The position numbers and the translations under genes were made by a program. Below the pieces are notes generated by a model. That model was given only the letters and a program-made list of their open reading frames with translations, was not told where the DNA came from and did no database searches. Positions 48,450 through 61,115 of a DNA stretch of 64,000 bases are shown here, piece by piece; within the stretch, counting starts at the first letter, position 1, and each line of letters starts with the position of its first letter. This DNA comes from Phorcus lineatus (taxonomy: Eukaryota > Mollusca > Gastropoda > Trochida > Trochidae), in NCBI GenBank assembly GCA_921293015.1, contig OV121087.1, forward strand, positions 38,426,630 to 38,490,629, read 5' to 3'.

Positions 48450-51001
48450 ATGAAGGTGAGAAACAAACACGTATAGCTATTCTTTTGTTTATTCATTTAC
48501 CTATATAACCAAATTATCATTCAACACAATTAGTTAAAGTTACAAAGTACACTTCACTTGCTAGTCTTAAGCTTAAGTAACATTGATATATTTTTGAAAA
48601 CTCTATTTGTTAAAGAACATGTCTTTCCTTTTTCGGGTCGAGATGCATGTGATGTTGTTGGGTTGGAGTTAAACGTCTTGTTTCACCATTGGGTGATGTC
48701 GCCGACGTAGATGCATGTAAGATTCGAACCCGCACTTTAAGTGTCAGAAAACATCGCCAGAACCGGCCTTAACAACACCTTATCACTTTCAGCCAACTGT
48801 TTTTAAGAATTTTTTGTGTCTTTCAGTGTCTGTCAATCCTCGTTGCTGTTGTCTCCGTCGCTGCCGTTTTCGGTGGTTTTCCCAATTCCTACGGACAAGT
48901 CGGTCATCTAGGCCATGCCCAGTCTGGACTCAACAACTATGCCCATGGTCAGTATGGTGAATCCAACGGCAACAGGAAATACAATCGTTACGACAACGCT
49001 GCCAAAGTTTACAACAATGCTGCAGTAAGAAATGCAGCTCATGGTAACAACTACTACAAAGCTGCCGATGGTGTCGCCGCCAATGGAGCTGCTTCTGCCA
49101 AACACTACGGACAACAAGCTGCATCTCACGGCAACTACGGACATGCCAATGCTGCTCATGCCAACACTCTTGGCTACAATGATGCTGCTGCTCAGCAATA
49201 TGGAAGACGCGACAATGCTGCCCGTGCTCACGCATCCAACAACCATGCTAACAGCAATTACTACAGGAAAGGTGATGTCTTCGATAAAAATATAAGATAC
49301 GGATATGACAAAAAATACCACAAGAGTGCAAATGATAATGGCGACTACGAAATCATCGATAATACCAACGAACACAACCTCGATGACTACCGTGACCACA
49401 GCGCTGCCGCAAACCACGCCGATGCCGCTCACGCTAACAACAAATATGCTTCCAATGCTGCCCATGCTCTCAGAGACAGTAAATACGGTCACGCTGCTGC
49501 CCAGGCTCACCGTGACAACGGTAAATACGGAGCTGCCGCCAGTCATGCTGCCCACCAAGGAGCTGCCAATCACGCAAATGCTGCTAAACTTAACGTTGCT
49601 GCCGGTAACAATAGGTATTACGACGACGCCCATGACGCTGCTAGGAGCAAATATGACAGCTACGCAGCTAGAAATGCTGCTAGCAAAAGGAACAGTGTTG
49701 CAGATGCTCTCAATCGTCTTGGACACACTGGCGCAGCCCGTGGCTCCGGATATGGAGGTCATCTCGGTGTCGGACACGGAAACGCTTACGGACTTAACAG
49801 GTTTGGACATGGCAACGGATACGGACATGGCAACGGATACGGAAATGGCTACGGACAAGGAAATGGTTACGGACACGGAAATGGCTATGGACACGGACAC
49901 AACAACGGCTATGGATCTCAGTTTGGTCAAGGATACGGTCAATATGGACATGGTGCTGCTGCCCAAGCAAAACACGCCAATTACCTCGCTGCTGCAGCTG
50001 ATGCTGCCAATGCCAAGGCTGGTCATTACGGTTCTCACCTCAACGACCTCCACAGAAACAAGGGTTCCGCTGCCTACCATAAGAACGGCTACAACAGCGC
50101 TCACGGCGCTGACCACTACAGTTCAGGGGCTGCCGCTAACCAGAAAAATGCCTTCCACGCTGATAACGCTGCTGCTGCCGCTAACAAACACGGATTCGCC
50201 CACAATGGAGCTGATGCTGCCAGCCGATATGGAGCAAATGCTGCCGCAGCTAACAATGCCAACACTGCCTTTGCTCGTGACAACGCCAAGCGCAACTACC
50301 ACGATGCTGCCAGAAAACACCACCTCGTCAAGAAGTACCACCACCACTCTGACGTTGGTGGCAACAACTACGAACGTCTCAACTACGACAACAAGAACTA
50401 CAACGATCATTTCGGTCAGAATGCCAACGCTGCTCACTCCAACGCCAACAAAGCCGCCCAGAACTACTACAAAAACGCCGCCGCTGCTGCCCACCACAAC
50501 GGTCACCGTGCTGCTGCCAACCAAGCTGCCCAAGCATACAACAATCACAACGCTGGCCATATCAACACTGGATCTGCTGCTGGTAAATCCAACTACTACG
50601 GCAGAAATGCTGCTCATGCTTCTGGTGCTAACGCCGCTGCTGCACGTTCCAACTACGCTAACCACAACAACGCTGCTGCTGCCCAAGGTCACGGTTTGAA
50701 CAGCTACGCCCGTCATCTGTACGGTTCAAACGCCCAGGCTCTCAACAACCACCACGGTCACGCAACTAACCAGGCTGTCGCTGCTTCTCACCAATCTCCC
50801 ATCTATTACGGAGGAGTTGCAGGTCATGGAGGAGTTGCTGGAAACGGTTACTATGGACACGGAGGAGTTGCTGGAAACGGTTACTATGGACACGGAGGAG
50901 TTGCTGGTAACGGTTACTATGGTCATGGAGTTGGTGGTAGAGGTTACTACGGACCCGGTCATGCCGCTGGATACGGTGGTGTTCGAGGTGGCTACTATTA
51001 A
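48450..51001 (+). CDS. Secreted Ala/Asn/Gly/His/Tyr-rich structural protein, paralog 1 (two exons)
   Basis: Coding exon 1 is only ATG AAG (48450-48455), followed by donor GTGAG. Exon 2 runs 48827-51001 after acceptor TTTCAG and stays open in phase 0 for 725 codons to TAA, giving 726 residues. Residues 1-18 (MKCLSILVAVVSVAAVFG) form a signal peptide. Residues ~19-308 and ~380-660 are Ala/Asn/His/Tyr-rich with repeated NAA and AAA blocks. Residues ~309-380 carry GNGYGHG-type repeats, and ~662-726 carry GVAGNGYYGHG-type repeats ending in GGYY. After residue 3 there is no Met, Cys or Trp, so disulphides cannot form; Tyr and His could support cross-linking or metal binding (inference). Codons favour C- or T-ending forms, which suggests high expression. 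A paralog lies 8 kb downstream on the same strand. I do not recognise the family. Suckerin-, shematrin- or periostracum-like roles are analogies from composition only. The gene model is very likely; the function is open. Confidence 0.9.
48650..48745 (-). repeat. SINE fragment in intron 1 of paralog 1
   Basis: Read on the minus strand it carries a tRNA-type B box (GGTTCGAATC at about 48723-48732) and a tail resembling GTTTAACTCCAACCCAAC. This is the tail style of the other SINEs here. I saw no equivalent in the intron of paralog 2. Confidence 0.5.
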
Positions 51002-51292
51002 AACGGTTGATATTTGTTGCTTGGGTAAAGGATATTTGTACAAAATAGCATTCTTATTTTTATACAATTTGATACAAAAATCTTATCTCTTCTTTTCGTC
51101 CATCGTTTCTGTAAATATTACACTGAATATGAGAGGCATGATTCAGCTACTGTCAACTGTTACTCTCAAAAATAGTGTCCTTTAATTGAAATATTCTAAT
51201 AATTTCGAATCGAAAACTGTAGGAGAAATCACTTCCGTTTCACATCAATGTCTTGTTGCTACGATTATTGTTGAAGAGTCTCTTTTCCACAA

Positions 51293-51298
51293 AATAAA
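51293..51298 (+). terminator. Poly(A) signal of paralog 1
   Basis: AATAAA lies about 290 bases after the stop codon, and T-rich sequence follows. It is the first canonical signal downstream of the gene that I see. Confidence 0.65.
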
Positions 51299-54200
51299 GC
51301 ATATGTGTTTCTACAAATTTGTTTTCTTTTCATTTGCTATATAGTGATCTTCTCAACGACCAAAACACATCACAGAGTGCTCACAGGGGAAATCCTCTGA
51401 CATTGCTAAGCAAAATATTCGGATTATTTATCATATGACACGAATAGATATGCAGAACAACGCTTGTGCTGTAAAATGATTTCATGGTAAATAAGAAAGA
51501 ACCACGTTTCTCAATACATGGTTATGAAGTAGATCAATATTCTAAATTAAGGTATCACAACTCATAGATGTTTTGCTTATATCAGTAGAGTCATTTTCCT
51601 ATACGTGCAATAGTACCACCGATATATATATAACAACATCAAAATGTGTACATTTAACAACAAAACATACATTCAAATATTTAATCGTTAATTAACCTTA
51701 ACTGTCTTATGAAGAAAATTTTTAACAGTGCAAAAAAAGATCAATTTTGAACGATTGCTCCAAGCAGCATCAAAATAACAACTGCCTCTTGCAAACATCA
51801 TACATACCACCGAACTAATTTTGCAAAGAAATATTTCAATAAAGAATCTCATAGTGATAAGTATATATTCTTTTTCATACTTTGACCTAAACTTGACCTA
51901 TACTTTGACCTTAGTTACATACGTGTACACATGTGACCCCGTGGTTATAGCACTTTTCAGCTTGTTATATTCAACGAAATTCTTGGGTAATGCATATGAA
52001 ATTTTCAATGAGTACATATTCTGATAACTGTACAAGATGGAAGTTGGGAAACGAACTTCAAAGGATTTATTACATTCATCATTATGATATATCTAAAATG
52101 GCTTTAAATGAAAACTTCTAGGTAACGAAACAGATGGAAAACAGTCTTGAACTTCAAAGATTTGTTTTCTTTTCAATTATTCATATAGATCTGTTTGTTA
52201 TTCTTGTTTTTATATTTAGAGGATGATGTAATACAGTCAATGGGTTTTTGAAAGAGCCAAATATTTCACATCTGAAGCATTACATAACAGAATTATTGAT
52301 CATGTTTGACAGTTAGTTATAAGACCTCATCATGGTGGAATGATGACTTAGAGTTCTGAAAGTCCTTGAAATATACGACACTCATATACATGTACATACA
52401 CCAAAAGAAAAAAAGGTATAGAAAACATGACATATTTGGTCAAATCAACATTTCTGCCTTTTCATCTGGATAAAATCATTTTGAGGTAATCAAGCCATAT
52501 ACAAATGAATCAAAGAACCAATCCATTTTAACAACCATTTCCCCGTAGTAATAAAGAAATTGAAGGTTTCGCGTTTCTTTTTGCGCTCACTATAAATTCC
52601 GGCAGATGTGTAGATTTTGAAAGTTATAGAAGTTTGCATCTACGTAAGTATCACTTTTATTTATCAGGAATAAGAGGGAAAGTACCAAGCCAAACAGAGA
52701 TCTTTGCGAATCTTGTAATGATCCTAGAAGCATTTTTTGGATTCTTAAATGGGAAGTAGCATGTTTTTTGAAAATTATATGTATATTTGTTTCAAATGTT
52801 CCAAAATAAACGCTAGTTTTTACAAAATGTATAATCCATCGAGGATCAAACATATCATTAGTCAACCCGATCATCCGTAATCGTGGAAGAAATTATCAGA
52901 AACCAAGCAAAAACTGTTGACAGCCAATTTTGTATGAATACCTTTTGATAATTTCAGGTAGGAAAATGGATTCCAATACCTTAACTGAACATGGTTCTAC
53001 GTTTAGAAATTTTTCTTTTGAATAAAATATACTGTCTTGCAGTTGGTAACATTTATTTTTCGTTTTCATTAGATCACTTTATATCTCTAAAAAACACGTG
53101 TTAGAAACCCTTTGAGAAGCTTGACTTACTGAAGGAATTAATTTTGACTTACGAGAGTATAGTGTTGTAAGCGTCATATGAGATATAAACGTGTTTATTT
53201 CACCTTTTAAACAATTAACGTTTGGGGAGAGTTTGGACAAACTTTTTAAAGAATGAGTAAATACAGGATTTATTGTCATTTCAAATCACTTTTATAACAA
53301 GTTGAAAGATATGTATTACCTTCATCACAGTTTATAATTCACTATCCCTTAAGAAGTTGGTCTGTGAAAACCTCGATAGATTTTACGGTTGCTTCTTTCA
53401 AATTTTGACGCCTGTTACAGGTTTACCAGAATCACAATTTACATGTAAGTAAAATCGTATTACAAAATGGCCCGTATTACACAGGAACGGGTTAGATATA
53501 TTTCTATAGTTTTTATTCAGCTTTCCATTTTTTAATTCCAGCGTTTTATGAAACTCAATTGCCTTTTTCTTATAAAACATTAATAAAAATCGTAATTATT
53601 TCAAGAAAACATTCGCCTTTCGAAATTAACAAATTAAGATGAACATCTTACAAATTAGAAACTGCAGCTACCTTAGTTCTCCAGGACTTAAGGTTAAGTG
53701 AGAGCAACTAGATAAATGTTTTAGATTTGAATTAACAGACACATTCTCAAATATTAATGCAGGTGTTTAAATGTCAAAATGCTAAAACCGATAGTGACAT
53801 ATGCCAGTCTGTAATCAAAATAAACGAATACTTTTAAAAGACGCGTCAAACTACAATCATTGAAAGCAATCAACATTAACTTGCGTCTGAAGATACACAA
53901 TAGAACAGAAAAAGTCAGGTATTTTTTTAAGTACAGCATTTTCCAATGTATAAAAGGTCTTCTAAAATGGATTCTGTGTGCAAAAGCATCATGATCTCTT
54001 TTAATCGAGATTCAAGATTTTGACTTCAGGATATCACATAGCCTATCATCAGCTTGTCTCGGCAACCTTGTCAAGATCACGTTTTATTAGGATGTTCAGG
54101 TTCAAAATATCTCCTGTGTGTTCCAAAAACACGCACATTATCTTACATGTATGGTAACCGATGGTTTTCTAAAGCTGGTCCAATACTGTGGAAAGCCTTT

Positions 54201-56341
54201 CCGGAAAACATCATGAGCATTCAGAAACTAAACGAATTCAAGTCTAGTTTGAAAACACACTTTTTCAAATTGGCATACAACTGAAACTTTCAATAGAGAA
54301 CAAGTTCTATGGATTTACAACTTCATATAACATTAGTATTAATGCCCTGAACGGAATTAGGCGTTAAATAGAGGATTAAATTGGTTGATTGGTTGGTTGA
54401 TGGATTGATTAGAGTTCATTTTTAATCTTATAATCCTATTATGTACAGTGCAAATAATACCTAAGAATTGACTCGTTCCGCACTTTCAATCAACATTTCT
54501 CTCTTTATGTAATTGCTTGACGACTGACTGATAAAAAAGGCCTTCGCTTTCACTTCAACATTGTTTTTTGTTGATATTTTTCTCTCAATCTGCTGATTTG
54601 ATTCTACTTCATCATTTCAATCAATGTCCGCGTGATCCGGAAGAGCACAGCTGTTAAATTTAACGTTCCTTCGGACTATTTCACATATTTTTCCTTTAGC
54701 TTTTAGCTGTATTTCTCATCCTATAGGATCTATTTGTATCGATAGCGATCACTCAGATAAGCATCAATGAAGTATTAATATTGTTTATCTGAGAAAAACT
54801 TCTAATCCCCACGTATAGCTGGCCGTCCGGTGATAAACTAACCACTAGTCCTCTCGGATATCGCGCAGTAAAATGCACGTGCAGAGGCGGCTCGGGAATT
54901 CCCTTCATTTTCAACCGAGTTCATAACGAAATAGTGATATTATTTTCCAACCAAATGCAAACATGCTTTGGAAACATATTTATTGAGGGCTGTTAACATA
55001 GCCCTTTTGAAAAAAATTAAAAGTCGACGAATCAATGTATTTTGGTCTTCTTTATAATGATAATGATATGAAATAATTATGTAAATATATGTAACGTTAT
55101 GTAAATAGTTATAAAACACCCGCCCAATTCCCCTGGCACGGTAGGCGTATTTCCCGTCAAGCGTCGGTGGTTTTCGCCATTTACTGATGCTCTTAAAAAA
55201 TTACTGATCCTTCAATGTCCACATGCAGGGTTGTAAAATCTATTTTGTGGATGAGTACTCTTATCCTAGCTATTAACGAGTTTACATAACATTGGAACGC
55301 ATCAGAAATGAGGATGTGTGGTAATTGTCTAATAAATGGATCTCTCGTCTCGACCTTCATGACAACTTCAAAGTCATATAAAATTATTATATGAAAACAT
55401 TTTTTGAAATAGGTAAAGGGTCGGTCCTATCGGGGTATTTTTTATTGGAAAGTGAAGTTCGAGGAAACACTTTTGCTTTACATGTATGTAATTTATAATT
55501 AATGATAACAAAATCTGGTTGAATTTTCTTAAATTTTCCTAATTTTTCTCTTAATTGTACTCCATGTTATATTTCTGGAAATGACATACTGATTAAATCG
55601 TTGTAATGCTTAACAATTTAACAGAAAAATTAAACAATCATTGGAAAGTAAAAAAAAACAAATTAAGAGTGAAGCTATTCATACTTCTTAGTTTTTAAGG
55701 TTACTAAAGTGATGTCATGAAAATAAAGTTAAACGATTGCAAGACAATATTTCTAATTAAAAACAAAACAGTTAAAAAACGAACGTTCCAAGCTCAGTTA
55801 AGCTGAATCTATTTCTATTTCTATTTAAGAATCTATTTCTCTAGCTCAAATGATGAAATGTTTACAACATCATATTTTTGTTATTGAATATAGAATATAT
55901 AATAATAAATATAAGAAAAGCACATTTAAATTGTGCTACTTATTAATTGTAAACTTGAGGCTATACCATCAGGACACTTATTATAGTACTGCTAAGTTTG
56001 AAATTAGTTACATTACTAACTGTATGGTGGGGTTTTGTTTGATTGAAAATTTAATTTTGAAGGAGCACAAGTTCTTTTATTTATGGTGTATTTTCTAAAT
56101 TTTTGCTTTACAACCAGCTTTGCAAATTCAGCATTCATTATCAATGTGTTTAAACTTATTGACAAATGACGAAGGGGAGTCCTTGAATATCCCATCACGA
56201 TGCTACAGAAAGTTCACGCCATTGTGGACAAGCTTATAATTAGCATATTTAAAGAGGGAGGGCTCTTACAGACCGCTAAATTAAGCTGATATATTATCCT
56301 AATCAAGTTACTGTAAACTTTTTACGAGAAATTTTCCTGTG
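51299..56341. other. Spacer between the two structural-protein paralogs
   Basis: The 5-kb spacer holds the LINE relic at 54.0-54.4 kb and nothing else I can support. I looked for a third or partial gene copy and for duplicated flanks and saw none. Confidence 0.5.
54040..54415 (+). pseudogene. LINE C-terminal relic with (GATT)n tail
   Basis: The frame at 54054-54284 ends RWFSKAGPILWKAFPENI, then LNEFKSSLKTHFFKLAYN and a stop, the typical C-terminus of many invertebrate LINE ORF2 proteins. A tail of TTGGTTGATTGG-type repeats follows. It is truncated at the 5' side. Confidence 0.8.
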
Positions 56342-56377
56342 TATAAATACGTGGACATAAGAAGACAAAATCACACT
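56342..56377 (+). promoter_or_regulatory. Core promoter of structural-protein paralog 2
   Basis: TATAAAT at 56342-56348 precedes an initiator-like TCACACT (56371-56377) by a normal TATA-to-start distance. The predicted leader is about 48 bases before ATG 56421, the same length as in paralog 1, and shares CCAGACA and TTGTGGGAG with it. Confidence 0.7.
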
Positions 56378-56420
56378 CCGGCTCCATCTCCAGACAAGAA
56401 CACATTGTGGGAGAATCAAC

Positions 56421-59017
56421 ATGAAGGTAAGATAAATTGGCAAATGTACTCTTTATATTTAATAAGCTTAAGATGTTTGGAAAAGATGTTTTTTGGATTC
56501 TCTTTTTTGCTGTCCTTACATTGAATTGTCGATACATCGATTTGTGTTTTATAAAATAGGCCAGCACCTCGTTTCACAATGCATTCTTACTCATGTTATC
56601 CATTCTTTAAAATTGCACTTACAATCTCCTTAAGGTTTACGAAAGTCAGCGAGAGTTAAAATATCTTTTGAGGGCATTAAGACGGGATTTTTTCAAGAAT
56701 TCTTATTCTCTCAGCGGAATAGATATTTAAATTAACTTTCTAAAATCTTTTAAAAAAAGAGTAAATCAATGTAATCAAATCCTGCTTATCTTTTCTCTTT
56801 CAGTGTCTGTCCGTCCTCGTTGCTGTTGTCTCCGTCGCTGCCGTTTTCGGTGGTTTTCCCAACTCCTACGGACAAGTCGGTCATCTAGGCCACGCCCAGT
56901 CTGGACTCAACAACTACGCCCATGGTCAGTATGGTGAATCCAACGGCAACAGGAAATACAATCGTTACGACAACGCTGCCAAAGCGTACAACAACGTTGC
57001 CGCTGGAAACGCCGCTCACGCAAACAACTACTACAAAGCCGCCGATGGTGCCGCTGCAAACGGAGCTGCTGCTGCCAAACACTACGGACAACAAGCTGCA
57101 TCTCACGGCAACTACGGACATGCCAATGCTGCTCATGCTAACACTCTTGGCTACAATGATGCTGCTGCTCAGCAATATGGAAGACACGACAATGCTGCTA
57201 ATGCTCACGCAGCAAACAACCATGCTAACAGCAATTACTACAGAAAGGGTGATGTTTTTGATAATAATGTAAGATATGGATATGACAAAAAATACCACAA
57301 GGTTGCTAATGACGCTGGCGATTACGAAATCCTTGACTCAGACAACGAACACCACCTCGACGACTACCGTGACCACAGTGCTGCTGCAAAACACGCCGAT
57401 GCTGCCCACGCTAACAACAAATATGCTTCCAACGCTGCCCATGCTCTCAGAAATAGCAAATATGGCCATGCTGCCGCCCAGGCTCACCATGATAACGGTA
57501 AATACGGAGCTGCTGCCAATCATGCTGCACACCAAGGTGCCGCCAACCACGCTAATGATGCTAACCTTAACGTTGCTGCCGGTAACAATAAATATTACGA
57601 CAACGCTTATGATGCTGCCAGAAGTAAATATGATAGCTATGCTGCCAAAAACGCTGCCCTCAACAGAAAAAGTATTGCTGATAATCTTGCTTATCTTGGT
57701 CACAATAATGCCGGTCATGGTTCTGGGTATGGAGCTGGTCTCAGTGCGGGACATGGAAACTATGGACATAACGGTTATGGCAACGGATACGGCAACTATG
57801 GACACGGCAATGGCTATGGACATGGCTACGGACGCGGAAATGGTTACGGACACGGAAATGGTTACGGACACGGAAATGGCTATGGACACGGACACAACAA
57901 CGGCTACGGATCTCATTATGGTCAAGGATACGGTCAATATGGACATGGTGCCGCTGCCCAAGCAAACCGCGCTAACTACCTCGCCGCTGCTGCCAATGCT
58001 GCCAATGCCAAGGCTGGTCATTACGGTTCTCACCTCAACGACCTCCACAGAAACAAGGGTTCTGCTGCCTACCACAAGAACGGCCACAATAGCGCTCACG
58101 GCGCTGACCACTATAGTTCAGGGGCTGCAGCTAACCAGAAAAATGCTTACCACGCTGATAACGCTGCTGCTGCCGCTAACAAACACGGATTCGCCCACAA
58201 TGGAGCCAATGCTGCAAGCCGATATGGAGCCAGTGCTGCCGCAGCTAACAACGCCAACACTGCCTTTGCTCGTGACAACGCCAAGCGCAACTACCACGAT
58301 GCTGCCAGAAAACACCACCTCGTCAAGAAGTACCACCACCACTCTGACGTTGGTGGCAACAACTACGAACGTCTCAACTACGACAACAAGAACTACAACG
58401 ATCATTTCGGTCAGAACGCCAACGCTGCACACTACAACGCCAACAAAGCCGCCCAGAACTACTACAAGAACGCTGCTAATGCTGCCCACCACAACGGTCA
58501 CCGTGCTGCTGCCAACCAAGCTGCCCAAGCATACAACAATCGCATCGCTGGACATGTCAACACTGGCTCTTCTGCTGGTAAATCCAACCACTACGGCAGG
58601 AATGCTGCTCATGCTGCTGGTGCCAACGCCGCTGTTGCTCATTCCAACTACGCTAACCACAACAACGCTGCTGCTACCAAAGGTCACGGCTTGAACGACT
58701 ACGCCCGTCATCTGTACGGTTCAAACGCCCAGGCTCTCAACAACCACCACGGTCACGCAACTAACCAGGCTGTCGCTGCTTCTCACCAATCTCCTATCTA
58801 TTACGGAGCTGCTGGTCATGGCAACGGTTATTACGGACACGGAGGAGTTGCTGGTCATGGCAATGGTTATTATGGACATGGAGGACTTGCTGGTAACGGT
58901 TACTATGGACATGGAGTTGCTGGTAACGGTTACTACGGTCACGGAGTAGCTGGTAGAGGTTATTACGGTCCCGGTTACGCCACTGGATATGGTGGAGTTA
59001 GAGGTGGCTACTACTAA
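56421..59017 (+). CDS. Secreted Ala/Asn/Gly/His/Tyr-rich structural protein, paralog 2 (two exons)
   Basis: The architecture is the same as in the upstream paralog. ATG AAG lies at 56421-56426 with donor GTAAG. Exon 2 is 56804-59017 after acceptor TTTCAG, open in phase 0 to TAA, giving 739 residues. The signal peptide differs by one residue (MKCLSVLVAVVSVAAVFG). The order of regions is kept: an Ala/Asn/His/Tyr-rich domain, a longer central Gly/Tyr/Asn/His-rich tract (~307-383), a second Ala/Asn domain with the conserved stretch KKYHHHSDVGGNNY, and a C-terminal tract of GHGNGYYGHG-type repeats (~670-739) ending GGYY. It too lacks Met, Cys and Trp after residue 3. Length differences from paralog 1 lie mainly in the two Gly-rich tracts, as expected from repeat slippage. 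Coding sequences are nearly identical over long runs while introns and promoters have diverged. That fits a tandem duplication with purifying selection, gene conversion, or both. Confidence 0.9.
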
Positions 59018-59269
59018 AATGTTCTCTTCAGGATTAACATGTTTTTTGTGCAAAGAATATTCTTATTTTTATACGAATTGATACAATATGACGTATAGCG
59101 TTGAGCGTATAATTTTCAGATAAATCCAAATCAAGTTTTTCAAAGAAATGATGTATCCTTAGATAAAATGTCCAAAATATTGTAGCTCTTCAAAAGACAA
59201 AGGGTAAATCATAAAAATTTCAACGAAACAGCATATGGCTTGTAACTTTGAAATGTCTGCCTTTGTACA

Positions 59270-59275
59270 AATAAA
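59270..59275 (+). terminator. Poly(A) signal of paralog 2
   Basis: AATAAA lies about 250 bases after the stop codon and is followed by a TG/T-rich stretch (TGTCTCTTTGC), typical of a cleavage region. Confidence 0.65.
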
Positions 59276-60265
59276 ATATATCTTTCCAAATGTCTCTTTG
59301 CTCATTGTCATTTTGTCATTACACTATTTTATTCCCAAAAGTTTTAATTAGATAATTTCATATATATATTAATTAACCTAATTGGCATAACTCACCATGA
59401 CCTGAAGGAAACCTACAGTGAATGGAGATAAACCACTCGTTTGGTAATTGTAAACTCACTGCGTAGTGAAGTTATTAAACCGTTGTAAAGATTGTTAGGA
59501 TATCAGAGAACCCCAATACAGCTTAAAAGTCCTGCACTTATTGATTTGAGAACATTAACTACATCGAAGTTAGAATATTTGATATTTTGATATGATACAA
59601 TTGGTATTATACTTTTAGAATAAGATCATATGACTAATATAGTCGTAATTTACGAACCTGGACATAACTGCATGGTCCCAAATTTGATATTTTAATACTT
59701 CCGAACATTAAACCTGGTGGCCGGATGTTTCAGTTGATGGACCTTTCAATTCAATCGGTCCCCTGGGCTGAATATAGTACTCTGAACGTTTTTATTTTTC
59801 AGGAAATTTGGAAGTCATGAAAACCAGACTTAAATGAATTTAAGATAGCAAATGACTCGAATGTTGTTTAGAAGAGCGTGTTTAAAAAATACAGTGCAAC
59901 GAAAACTGCTTCAAAGTATAGTGAAAAGTTAATTTTATGTCGTTAAATCAAATGCATCTTCAAAGATCAATGTCAGTTTCTTCTCTTCTCATGATCAATG
60001 AGTAACAACATACTTATGACCTGTTTTCTTAACTGAAGATCAAAAGAAAGTTGTCACTTTCAAAATTAAAAATTCCGATAAACTAATCACGTGAATGTAA
60101 ACATTGTATATCTAGAGTCGACTTGTTACCTTTTGTATTCTTAACTTGACATGAATACATATTCACAGATTAATTAGAAGAATGCGAACAACTGCTTATT
60201 GTCTCAAGGCATATGGTACAAATGTGATTTCACTTCAAATAACAATGTTAGTTACTACTTCATAG

Positions 60266-60530
60266 AGGGGGTGGAATAGCGCAGTAATTAGCGCGTTCGG
60301 ATCAAGTGGCCTGGGTTCGAATCCCGCTGGGGGCACGGCAATGGAGAACTCTTCTACACGCAGTAAGGTTTAGGTACAATGATTCACCGAATTTCAGCGC
60401 AGTACCACCCATGGTTCCAGCCGGTGCTCGCAGGTTTCACCGCAATGAATAGCCACTATGGCGTTGAGGGCTTTCTCCCTGCAATAATACTAGCAGCTGG
60501 GATAAAGGTTAAAAACTCTTGAAAGCTCAA
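60266..60530 (+). repeat. tRNA-derived SINE, best head preserved
   Basis: The head carries an A box (TAGCGCAGTAATTAGC, from 60277) and a perfect B box GGTTCGAATCC (60314-60324), then the body shared with 5050-5254. It ends after CTTGAAAGC in an AGCTCAAA-type short repeat. I call it a SINE and not a tRNA gene because the body is shared and no full cloverleaf is evident. Confidence 0.85.
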
Positions 60531-60737
60531 AAGCTCAAAATCTTCACCTACTTCAATTAGAAAAAAAAACATCTAAAATTTGATAAAACTTACTTGAGAA
60601 AAACACGAATATTCGAATAGTTGGCCTTGGCCTCGTGAAGGCCTTAATTGTGTGGCTTAAGACCAACCATAACTTCTTCTTTTAGCGTCTTCCTTTGACT
60701 TATTCCATTTGTCGGAATAACGGCAAGTACTCAGTTA

Positions 60738-61115
60738 CCCATTCGCTCCCCGCAGACGTAGCTTGAGTCATTAAATCATACAGTAACCTCTGCTGTAATA
60801 CCAGTCTTCCTCGGGCTTGAAAGCACGATACCTGACTGGATGCAATCAAAGTTAGTTTGTCAAATCAGCGACGCCGTTTCAAAATAAATCACTTTAAAAA
60901 CCTCAGTTATTTCTGTATGCTTCGACAAATCAAGAAAATTTTTGAATGTGCACTTTGCACTTTAAGTCTTCTTTACAAAGGACGGACACGTAACATTGCG
61001 ACTGAATCATGTCATAGGTCCCGGTGACAACAAGCAAGCTTGACATGCAAGAAGAGTTTGCATTGGCTGACAGATTGTGTTGCTTTTTTAGCCGTTAAGT
61101 GAATGTGTAGGAACC
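60738..61115. repeat. Dispersed repeat G, copy 3
   Basis: It contains GACGTAGCTTGAGTCATTAA and CCTGACTGGATGCAATCAAA, and the inverted block TTAGTTTGTCAAATCAGCGA relative to copies 1 and 2. Confidence 0.6.

Noticed and set aside
48908..50716. Long open frames on both strands (48908-50116 -, 50123-50716 -, 49305-50699 +)
   Set aside because: They are shadows of the real exon 48827-51001. They lack conserved splice context and signal peptides and are low-complexity Val/Ser or Thr/Leu/Met runs produced by the codons of the true frame.
56885..59053. Long open frames over paralog 2 (57276-58694 +, 57338-58111 -, 58118-58711 - and others)
   Set aside because: For the same reason: the true frame is 56804-59017, and these are its shadows.
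60266..60340. Possible tRNA gene with intact A and B boxes
   Set aside because: The sequence continues into a body shared with other SINE copies and does not fold into an evident full cloverleaf.
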